From positions 1-5,612 of the forward strand of contig JAPUIL010000809.1 in the NCBI GenBank assembly GCA_027297085.1: a stretch of 5,612 nt of DNA, written 5' to 3'. This document shows, piece after piece, positions 1-5,256 of this stretch (position 1 is the first letter of the stretch; each line of letters starts with the position of its first letter). Origin of the DNA: Verrucomicrobiota bacterium. GTDB lineage: Bacteria > Verrucomicrobiota > Verrucomicrobiia > Opitutales > UBA2995. The notes under the pieces were generated by a model, which did no database searches, was not told where the DNA came from, and worked only from the letters and a program-made list of their open reading frames with translations. The position numbers were made by a program, and so were the translations under genes.

Positions 1-280
1 CCCTGAGTATTCCAAAGCCCTGTTCGCCGTCTCGGTAGCAGTCTCAATTCCTTTGGGATTGTGTATCTGGGGTACGGGTACGCCTATTAGACAGGCATGC
101 CCGATCGTGGGATATGTCTCCCAAGATCGTTGGGGTGGAAAAGATGATCCCTTTTATATTGGCCTTTTATTTTGCCGTAATCCGGAATGATAAACTGAAA
201 GGCAGCAGGCGGGAAAGGATCGCAGACTCTGACGGCTTATTTCCCACACAGAATACGAGTCTGATCGGGAGTCGGTATCA
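1..280. other. Left-edge region without a callable gene
   Basis: No convincing gene is visible. A plus-strand frame is open from position 2 to a TGA at 188-190; it would give a 62-residue tail with a hydrophobic patch (ALFAVSVAVSIPLGL) and no start inside the window. The opposite strand is also open from about 153 down to 1 and reads, among other things, IHNPKGIETATETANRALEY. At most one of these can be coding; I recognise neither. One could be the end of a gene lying to the left. The rest (about 190-280) is the downstream flank of the HDOD gene, and I see no good terminator there. Confidence 0.3.
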
Positions 281-1153
281 TCATCGTGTCAAAACTTTCC
301 GGTTGATTTGCTCATAACGGGATTTTGCTTCGGCCACTGCTTCGCGGATATCTTCGCCGGATAACTCCACGTGCTGCCGCAACTGTGTGGTATCGGGAAC
401 ATTGTAAGCAGTGTTTGAAAATCCCCTGCCGACCAAATCCGCAAGTTGCACGCAGTAATGGAGCAAGTGGGTCAAGGGATGGGGGGCTTGCGGCGCCTGT
501 CCGGGATCCACGTGGTAACGGATGATCTCCCGAATTTCTTCTGGAAATTTCATTTCTCTCAGAAAGCGTCCTCCGGCTTCCCCGTAATTAAAACCCACCA
601 CCGATTCCTCCCAGTCGGTGACCGGGATGGATGCATCCCAGCGGAGATCAATTTGGAAATACTCCATTAAGTTATTTATGATCACGCGACCCACGTTATG
701 CAGAATGCCCGTCGTGGCTGCCTTCGCCTTGTTCAGTCGAGCTGCCAGGGCCATGGTTTCCATCAGTAATGAGGCGGTCACGCTTTCGGCCCACAGGTCA
801 TCCGGGTCCATGCGGTAACTCTCCAGCCTCATGCTACACAGGTTTTGGGACAAAATCAGGGACACTACTTTCAAGACATCGTTGAAGCCGATCCTGGCCA
901 GGGAGGATTCGATATCCGAACATTCACTGGAGGCCGCATAGAAGGAACTGTTGCTGATTTTGATAATATCCGCGGTCAAGGCCGGTTCGCTCTTAATCAA
1001 TTGGGCCAAGTCGTCCAAGGCTGTATCCGGCTTGTTCAGAAGATTCGAAAGACTCGATAATACGGCAAGGTTCGGGTGGAGCTCTATTACCTGGTTAACT
1101 ACCTGGTTTACCGCATCGGAAAATTCTTCTTTTCGATTCATACGATCATCCAT
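281..1153 (-). CDS. HDOD-domain protein (divergent HD-like signalling domain)
   Basis: The 290-residue product is a single-domain HDOD protein. HDOD domains are all-helical relatives of HD phosphohydrolases, usually non-enzymatic, that act as cytoplasmic signalling or regulatory modules. Visible family landmarks: LNKPDTALDDLAQLIKSEPALTA (about 39-61, written here as two joined blocks LNKPDTALDDLAQ and LIKSEPALTA), the ISNSSFY block (66-72), IESSLARIGF (81-90), DLWAESV (119-125), the GILHNVGRVIINN segment (149-161) and VVGFNYGEAG (185-194). The family usually reads LLHDIG and GFxH at the last two places, so the Asp of the HD pair is Asn153 and the later His is Tyr190, arguing against metal-dependent catalysis. 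There is no attached GGDEF, EAL or receiver domain. The start is uncertain: Met1 (1151-1153) has no Shine-Dalgarno, whereas Met5 (1139-1141) has GGA at suitable spacing. The gene stands alone on its strand. Family assignment is firm; specific role unknown. Confidence 0.88.
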   Translation of the reverse strand: MDDRMNRKEEFSDAVNQVVNQVIELHPNLAVLSSLSNLLNKPDTALDDLAQLIKSEPALTADIIKISNSSFYAASSECSDIESSLARIGFNDVLKVVSLILSQNLCSMRLESYRMDPDDLWAESVTASLLMETMALAARLNKAKAATTGILHNVGRVIINNLMEYFQIDLRWDASIPVTDWEESVVGFNYGEAGGRFLREMKFPEEIREIIRYHVDPGQAPQAPHPLTHLLHYCVQLADLVGRGFSNTAYNVPDTTQLRQHVELSGEDIREAVAEAKSRYEQINRKVLTR

Positions 1154-1164
1154 AAAAGGACGAA

Positions 1165-1184
1165 AAGGAGATACAATGAGCTAG
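1165..1184 (+). other. Shine-Dalgarno plus ATG followed at once by a stop
   Basis: AAGGAG at 1165-1170 stands five bases before an ATG at 1176-1178, the best ribosome-binding-site match in the window. The frame is only Met-Ser before TAG (1182-1184). It faces away from the HDOD gene. It may be chance in purine-rich sequence, a minimal leader, or the start of a gene broken by a nonsense mutation; the following codons also stop soon and show no recognisable protein. Confidence 0.25.
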
Positions 1185-1234
1185 AAAACATCCTGGAAAA
1201 TTTTACACTCACTTCAAAATTAAAAGGAAATAAG

Positions 1235-1273
1235 ATGACAAGCCGTAAAACTCCCACTCGAAGAAGTTTATAA
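1235..1273 (+). pseudogene. Possible truncated Tat-leader gene start (12 codons)
   Basis: The frame reads MTSRKTPTRRSL and then TAA. It is preceded by AAAAGGAAATAAG, with AGGA six bases before the ATG, so it looks like a genuine translation start. The peptide is basic and ends in TRRSL, matching the beginning of the twin-arginine export motif (S/T-R-R-x-F/L-L-K) exactly where the hydrophobic segment should follow. In PVC bacteria many exported dehydrogenases and DUF1501-type proteins begin this way. Nothing downstream continues the protein in any frame; repeats start within 100 bases. I read it as the 5' stub of a lost gene, but 12 codons is too little for proof. A short standalone peptide or a chance reading remains possible. 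Confidence 0.3.
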
Positions 1274-1361
1274 TTTTCAGAGGGCAAAACGGGTCAAAGC
1301 GTAGCGACACCTCAATGCAACGAAGCAAAAATAACAATGTTGAATATTGAACTTGATCATT

Positions 1362-1381
1362 CTCCGTTGCTTGCGACGGGG
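1362..1381 (+). repeat. Intergenic 20-base repeat, copy A
   Basis: CTCCGTTGCTTGCGACGGGG recurs at 1448-1467 with one difference (A1376 versus G1462). The copy folds on itself: CTCCGT (1362-1367) pairs with ACGGGG (1376-1381), including one T·G pair, around an eight-base loop. It lies inside a weak 8-bp inverted repeat (AACAATGT 1333-1340 and ACATTGTT 1392-1399), which alone could be chance. It resembles a dispersed palindromic intergenic element; the family is not recognised. Confidence 0.7.
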
Positions 1382-1412
1382 TTAAAAAAACACATTGTTC
1401 CCCGAAGTCCGT

Positions 1413-1431
1413 TCTCCCGCATCGCGGGAGA
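1413..1431. repeat. Perfect 8-bp hairpin
   Basis: TCTCCCGC (1413-1420) and GCGGGAGA (1424-1431) are exact complements around the three-base loop ATC. It sits between the two copies of the 20-base repeat and directly abuts the inverted repeat starting at 1432. It is not followed by a T-run on either strand, so a simple terminator is unlikely. It is probably part of the same palindromic element. Confidence 0.75.
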
Positions 1432-1480
1432 TAAAAATGCGTAGATGCTCCGTTGCTTGCGGCGGGGAGTAGCATTTTTA
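1432..1480. repeat. Inverted repeat enclosing copy B of the 20-base repeat
   Basis: TAAAAATGC (1432-1440) and GCATTTTTA (1472-1480) are perfect complements. Between them at 1448-1467 is CTCCGTTGCTTGCGGCGGGG, the second copy of the repeat at 1362-1381. In this copy the inner stem CTCCGT/GCGGGG is kept: the base change turns a T-A pair into a T·G pair. That T·G is allowed in a plus-strand RNA but becomes C·A in a minus-strand RNA, a hint that any RNA form would be read from the plus strand. Confidence 0.6.
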
Positions 1481-1609
1481 AGGGTATCGGGTTCATTTAT
1501 TCTCCCACAGAAAATTCTTGTATAGCTTCGCATGGCTCAGCCATAAAAAATCCTGATCTTGAACTTACCGCGTCCATCGAAGCCTTGGCGTATTTGTAAT
1601 CCTAATCTT

Positions 1610-1641
1610 AAGGTCTCCCAACAAAAGCGGGGACTTTTTTT
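1610..1641 (+). terminator. Probable intrinsic terminator upstream of the transporter gene
   Basis: GTCTCC (1613-1618) pairs with GGGGAC (1629-1634), with one G·T pair, around a ten-base loop, and seven T follow immediately (1635-1641). The A-rich bases at 1610-1612 can pair with the first T residues and lengthen the stem to about nine. It would stop plus-strand transcription about 130 bases before the transporter start. It could close the lost unit starting near 1235, or act as an attenuator if the transporter promoter lies further left. Confidence 0.45.
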
Positions 1642-1768
1642 ATTTACGCCCCAAAGGCTTAGCCTCTTTGCTACAGGTACATTTTTTTTGGAGTCGCCAG
1701 TTTGAGAAGGATACTTTCCACTCATACCCAGCTCAAATACTTCGCCGTTCCATCTCGTTTCTAAATAA

Positions 1769-3208
1769 ATGTCTTCTAACTCTCACTCCGCTGAATCGTC
1801 ATCTCATTCGGATGATGTATCTCTTAAGGAGAAGTTAGCCTATGGAATGGGCGCCCTGCCTCATGAACTGGCGGTCACCGGGGTAAAGTATTTGGGAAAT
1901 CCCATCTTCAATATCATCCTGCACCTGAGTCCAGTTTTGGTGGGAAACGTCTTTATTATTATTCGTATATGGGATGCGTTCACCGACCCTTTCCTGGGTA
2001 ACCTCAGCGACAATACACGGTCCAAATGGGGACGAAGAAAACCCTACATCCTATTCGGAGCGATTGGGTCCGGTATCATCTTTACGCTCATCTGGTGGGT
2101 ACCTAAAAGCATCTACGGAAATGCCCAATTGCTCTTTTGGTATTTTCTGATCTTTGCGTTGATCCACTACACTTTTGTGACGGCCTTTCAGGTACCCTAT
2201 AACGCTCTGGGTTATGAGATGTCGTCCGATTACCATGGCCGCACCCGGGTATTTGCTTACCGAGCCTTCTTCGCGCAAATCGCAAAGCTCATTCTTCCCT
2301 GGCTCTTCTTCCTGTGCCAATTGGAGATTTTCAACAGCGATGCTATGGTGGGTGTTAAATGGGTAGCTGGTACCGCCGGCGTAATTATTATTTTATTTAT
2401 TCTACCGACCATTCTTAAGGTAAAGGAAGGTAGCGCGAAAAAGGCCGAGAAACAGGAACGAGTTAAACTTCTAAATTCCATAGGTCTCACTCTAAAAAAC
2501 TCGCCGTTTCGGATTCTAGTATTTCTGACCTTTGTCACTATTTTTGGGTCCAACTTTGCTTTGGCTCTGGGTTACTATGTTAACATCTACTACGTATTCG
2601 ATGGTGATACCGTTCAAGGGGCGAAGCTGGTAGGTGTTGGAAATACACTAGGAACCATTGTGGCCTTTGCATCCATTCCCATCTTGACTGCGCTATCGGC
2701 CAAGATTGGAAAAATCCAGACCTTGGGAATCTGCATCGCAATGTTAGCGATAGGTTCTATCCTGAGTTGGTGGCTCTACACTCCCGAAAATCCTTACCTG
2801 CAGTTATACACCTATCCGTTCATGGTTATGGGTGACATGGGATTCTGGCTATTTATTACATCCATGAAAGCTGACATCTGCGATTGGGACGAATGGAAAA
2901 CCGGTCTGCGCCGTGAAGGTATGTATGGAGCTGCGTCCGGTTGGTTTCAAAAAATGACTCAAGCTATTACCTTTGGAGGAGCCAGTTACCTTCTAGTCTG
3001 GATCGGATTCGACGCCGTACTGGAAGGTGACCAAACTGAAAGCACCCTTACCTGGATGCGCCTCATCTATGCGGGCTTACCTGCAATTCTAGCGATACTG
3101 GGAATCATTGCCCTGAAGTACTACCCTATGAACGACAAGAAGGCTGCAGAAATCCAGACGGAACTAAAAGCCCGGCGCGCTGAATCGGCCCCGTCTACAG
3201 AAACGTAG
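1769..3208 (+). CDS. GPH-family (MelB-like) sugar:cation symporter
   Basis: The 479-residue product is an inner-membrane carrier of the glycoside-pentoside-hexuronide:cation symporter family (MFS_2), of usual length with about twelve hydrophobic segments between residues 35 and 450. Signature regions: YGMGALPHEL near 25-34; the WDAFTDP motif (68-74), whose Asp69 and Asp73 correspond to the sodium-site Asp55/Asp59 of MelB; SDNTRSKWGRRKP (80-92) in the first cytoplasmic loop; and KADICDWDEWKTGLRREG (367-384). By alignment from memory, Glu33 and Asp154 stand where MelB has its sugar-binding Asp19 and Asp124, so binding and coupling chemistry look intact. The polar N-terminal 15 residues and charged C-tail are cytoplasmic. 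The start is fixed by a TAA directly upstream in frame (1766-1768); there is no Shine-Dalgarno, only A/T-rich sequence. The substrate is unknown; the convergent sulfatase suggests a sugar from a sulfated glycan. Confidence 0.92.
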   Translation: MSSNSHSAESSSHSDDVSLKEKLAYGMGALPHELAVTGVKYLGNPIFNIILHLSPVLVGNVFIIIRIWDAFTDPFLGNLSDNTRSKWGRRKPYILFGAIGSGIIFTLIWWVPKSIYGNAQLLFWYFLIFALIHYTFVTAFQVPYNALGYEMSSDYHGRTRVFAYRAFFAQIAKLILPWLFFLCQLEIFNSDAMVGVKWVAGTAGVIIILFILPTILKVKEGSAKKAEKQERVKLLNSIGLTLKNSPFRILVFLTFVTIFGSNFALALGYYVNIYYVFDGDTVQGAKLVGVGNTLGTIVAFASIPILTALSAKIGKIQTLGICIAMLAIGSILSWWLYTPENPYLQLYTYPFMVMGDMGFWLFITSMKADICDWDEWKTGLRREGMYGAASGWFQKMTQAITFGGASYLLVWIGFDAVLEGDQTESTLTWMRLIYAGLPAILAILGIIALKYYPMNDKKAAEIQTELKARRAESAPSTET

Positions 3209-3288
3209 GGATAAATTGCCGGAAATTGGCACATTTTCAGTCAATCAATTACGTACAGGAACTAATTCGAAATCGTTACTCACAGATC

Positions 3289-3333
3289 ATGCAACGACGT
3301 TCCTTTATTAAAATTACCCTGGCAGGGCTGTAA
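3289..3333 (+). pseudogene. Truncated Tat signal peptide (gene remnant)
   Basis: The frame reads MQRRSFIKITLAGL and then TAA. RRSFIK is a textbook twin-arginine motif (R-R-x-F-[I/L]-K) with Met two residues ahead, followed by the first residues of a hydrophobic helix (ITLAGL), exactly how Tat-exported oxidoreductases, DUF1501 proteins and related enzymes begin in these phyla. The frame then stops, and nothing in the 18 bases before the end of the convergent sulfatase continues it. It begins 80 bases after the transporter stop on the same strand, so it may be the stub of a gene that once followed the transporter. There is no clear ribosome binding site. The alternative is a chance match, but the motif density makes that less likely. 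Confidence 0.5.
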
Positions 3334-3351
3334 TATTATTTGAAGTTCGGG

Positions 3352-4947
3352 CTACTTTTTGAAATTCAAATACCGGGTCAAATGTTCCTGATCCAGCTCA
3401 TCGCTGTCACCGTAAGATGCTCTTACCACGGCGAGTTTCTTTTCCAGACCGGCTCTGACCTTCGCGTACCCGGGATTATCATACACGTTCTGCATTTCAC
3501 TGGGATCTTTCTCTAGATCATAAAGCTCCCAATAGTCCATATCGTGGTAAAAGTGAATGAGCTTATAGCGATCCGTCCTGATGCCGTAATGCCGCATCAC
3601 ACTGTGTTCCGCGGGATACTCATAGTAGGTATAATAGGCGTGATCACGAAACGTTTCTGTCTCGCCGCTCACCACTTTCCGAAACGATTCACCTTGCATG
3701 TCATCAGGAATATCAACACCTGCGTAATCCAGAAAAGTAGGCGCGAAATCCAGGTTTTGAACCAACTGGTTCCATTTATTTCCCGGTTTAATTTCTCTTG
3801 GATAACGGATTAACATCGGGGTCCTGAATGACTCTTCGTACATAAACCGCTTGTCGAACCATCCGTGCTCGCCGAGGTAAAACCCCTGGTCGGAGGTATA
3901 GACCACGATCGTATCTTCCGCCAAACCGTTCTTTTCCAGATAATCCAGAACTTCCCCCACTCCATCGTCTACGGATTGAATACTTCTTAGGTAGTCCTTG
4001 ATGTAGCGATTGAATTTCCAATGGGCCAATTCCTCGCCCTCCAAATTGGCAGCTTTAAATGCTTTGATAATCGGATCATAGTAAGCATCCCAGGCCGCTT
4101 TCTGTTTATCATCCATTCGATCGTATCGGCCTTGAAAATATTCACGGTACTTCGTCTGTAGCTCGCCCTCCTTATCCAACATCTTTAAGTCGTAGACTAC
4201 ATCCATGTGCTCATAGATGCCCATCTCATGATTGGCAGCTGCTGGCCGGCCTTCGTAGTCATCAAAGAAATTCTCCGGCAGTTCGAAAGTTCGGTCATCA
4301 AAGAGCGAAAAGTATTTTTCCTCCGGCATCCACGTCCGATGCGGTGCCTTCTGGTGATAAAGTAATAGAAAGGGCTTCTCCTTATCGCGTCCGTTCTCCA
4401 GCCAATCCAATGCAATATCGGTGGTAATGTTCGTAACGTAGCCGTGTATCTGTTTTTTCACTCCATTCTCAATGAAATCCGGATTGTAATAACTCCCCTG
4501 CCCTGGCAGCACGTTTGAGTAATCGAATCCCTGCGGCAATCCGTTCAAATGGATTTTCCCAACCAAGGCTGTATTGTAACCGGCCCGCTGCAAAATCTTG
4601 GCGAAGTTTTCCTGATCCCAGTCAAAGGGCTGCAGGTTATCCACCTTTCCATTCTTGAAACTGTGTTTGCCGGTCAACATCACCGCTCTACTCGGCGCAC
4701 AAATCGAATTCGTGACTGACCCAAGATTGAACATGCCTCCCTCGGCCGCCAGACGGTCAATATTGGGCGTATTATTCAAACCAAATCCATAAGCACTGAC
4801 TGCCTGGTAGGCATGGTCATCACTCATGATAAAAACAATGTTCGGTCGTTTTACTTCTGCCGATGAATTCTTTGAAGGTTGGCAGCCAGTAAACAGGGCA
4901 GCTCCGAAGACGGCAAATAACAGCGAGTTAAAAAAGGTTCGTTTCAT
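3352..4947 (-). CDS. Lipoprotein sulfatase (S1 family, formylglycine type)
   Basis: A complete 531-residue type I sulfatase that hydrolyses sulfate esters. The chosen Met starts a lipoprotein signal: MKRTF, a hydrophobic stretch, then LFTGC with Cys22, so the enzyme is probably membrane-anchored outside the cytoplasm. An in-frame Met 17 codons upstream (4996-4998) would bury this signal and is unlikely. Catalytic features: metal ligands Asp43-Asp44 in SDDH; Cys83 in CAPSR, the residue oxidised to formylglycine, with Arg87; TGKH at 92-95; Lys131 and His133; His203 in KAPHRTW; Asp353-Gln354 in SDQG; His361 and Lys366. The C-terminus (YWELYDLEKDPSE, 472-484) matches the sulfatase-associated DUF4976 region. 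The KAPHRTW and DDYEGRPAAA segments recall N-acetylglucosamine-6-sulfatase-like enzymes (S1_11), but this is from memory. A weak CCCT-GCC-AGGG hairpin (3317-3327) followed by T-rich sequence may end the transcript. A maturase (FGE or anSME) must be encoded elsewhere. Confidence 0.93.
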   Translation of the reverse strand: MKRTFFNSLLFAVFGAALFTGCQPSKNSSAEVKRPNIVFIMSDDHAYQAVSAYGFGLNNTPNIDRLAAEGGMFNLGSVTNSICAPSRAVMLTGKHSFKNGKVDNLQPFDWDQENFAKILQRAGYNTALVGKIHLNGLPQGFDYSNVLPGQGSYYNPDFIENGVKKQIHGYVTNITTDIALDWLENGRDKEKPFLLLYHQKAPHRTWMPEEKYFSLFDDRTFELPENFFDDYEGRPAAANHEMGIYEHMDVVYDLKMLDKEGELQTKYREYFQGRYDRMDDKQKAAWDAYYDPIIKAFKAANLEGEELAHWKFNRYIKDYLRSIQSVDDGVGEVLDYLEKNGLAEDTIVVYTSDQGFYLGEHGWFDKRFMYEESFRTPMLIRYPREIKPGNKWNQLVQNLDFAPTFLDYAGVDIPDDMQGESFRKVVSGETETFRDHAYYTYYEYPAEHSVMRHYGIRTDRYKLIHFYHDMDYWELYDLEKDPSEMQNVYDNPGYAKVRAGLEKKLAVVRASYGDSDELDQEHLTRYLNFKK

Positions 4948-5256
4948 TTCAGGCTCAGGAAGATTATGAGAGCTCAAGGGAAACTGAACGGACCGCATTG
5001 TTCAAAACCAAAGTTCTCTTAATTCAACAAATTCGCATGAGCCACTGGATCAATGCGCGGGTCGGAAATAGTGGTGCCATGGTCGTGAGACCATGGATTC
5101 GCCGACCCACACATATCTCCGCCCAGATCCTCACATTACCGTAATACTCTTCTCAGTCGGCCGGAATGATCCTGCAGGTTTTGGGTTGCAGCCTCAATAT
5201 TAGAGAATTATAGCTAAGCATTCGATTCTTTTCTGAATACCCGTCAATCACCCTGC
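4948..5256. other. Divergent intergenic region between sulfatase and DUF1549 gene
   Basis: This gap of 309 bases lies between two genes transcribed away from each other and must hold both promoters. Its only strong signal is the two-tier stem-loop at 5059-5108. A possible plus-strand promoter (TTGCAG 5186-5191, 17-base spacer, TATAGC 5209-5214) is too weak to call. The minus-strand frame across 5153-5401 is a shadow of the DUF1549 gene. Confidence 0.5.
5059..5108. promoter_or_regulatory. Two-tier stem-loop in divergent promoter region
   Basis: The inner stem CCATGGTC (5077-5084) pairs perfectly with GACCATGG (5089-5096) around GTGA, a GNRA-type tetraloop if transcribed on the plus strand. 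An outer stem GGGTCGG (5059-5065) pairs with CCGACCC (5102-5108). AAT (5067-5069) and ATT (5097-5099) can add three pairs, leaving AGTGGTG (5070-5076) as a one-sided bulge. No T-run follows on either strand, so this is not a standard terminator. Position between two divergent genes suits an RNA leader or a DNA operator; function is unknown. Confidence 0.55.

Larger units (their letters stand above)
1154..1768. other. Structured 615-base intergenic region
   Basis: This gap separates the divergent HDOD and transporter genes. It contains no gene of normal length. In order it holds a strong ribosome-binding-site match before a two-codon frame (1165-1184), a 12-codon Tat-leader-like frame (1235-1273), a 20-base repeat (1362-1381), a perfect hairpin (1413-1431), a second repeat copy inside a 9-bp inverted repeat (1432-1480), and a probable terminator (1610-1641). 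From 1642 to 1768 I see only T-rich sequence, including a run of eight T at 1682-1689, and no convincing promoter. Open frames on the minus strand at 1209-1496 and 1537-1725 run through the palindromes and look accidental. Confidence 0.6.

Noticed and set aside
218..266. Inverted repeat GAT-CAGACTC / GAGTCTG-ATC downstream of the HDOD gene
   Set aside because: The stem is 7 bp with a bulge and a 27-base loop and no T-run; a match this size is expected by chance.
1333..1399. Integron attC-like site
   Set aside because: There is a GTTGAAT match to the GTTRRRY core near 1339, but no matching RYYYAAC partner in the right place and no cassette gene or integrase.
1209..1496. 95-codon minus-strand frame
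   Set aside because: It runs through the palindromic repeats, has low-complexity and atypical composition, and overlaps the better plus-strand short frame.
1532..1544. ATGGC-TCA-GCCAT hairpin followed by six A
   Set aside because: The A-run is on the wrong side for a plus-strand terminator, and with T before the stem on the minus strand it does not terminate there either; 5 bp is short.
1652..1689. Hairpin CAAAG...CTTTG followed by eight T
   Set aside because: The T-run begins 12 bases after the stem, too far for intrinsic termination.
1537..1725. 62-codon minus-strand frame
   Set aside because: No ribosome binding site, no recognisable domain, and it crosses the probable terminator.
4948..4998. 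Longer N-terminus for the sulfatase
   Set aside because: Starting at 4998 puts 17 polar residues before a clear lipoprotein signal peptide; the internal Met is more plausible.
5186..5214. Sigma-70-like promoter for the DUF1549 gene
   Set aside because: TTGCAG and TATAGC match only 3 and 4 of 6 consensus bases, though the 17-base spacer is right; not enough without other support.
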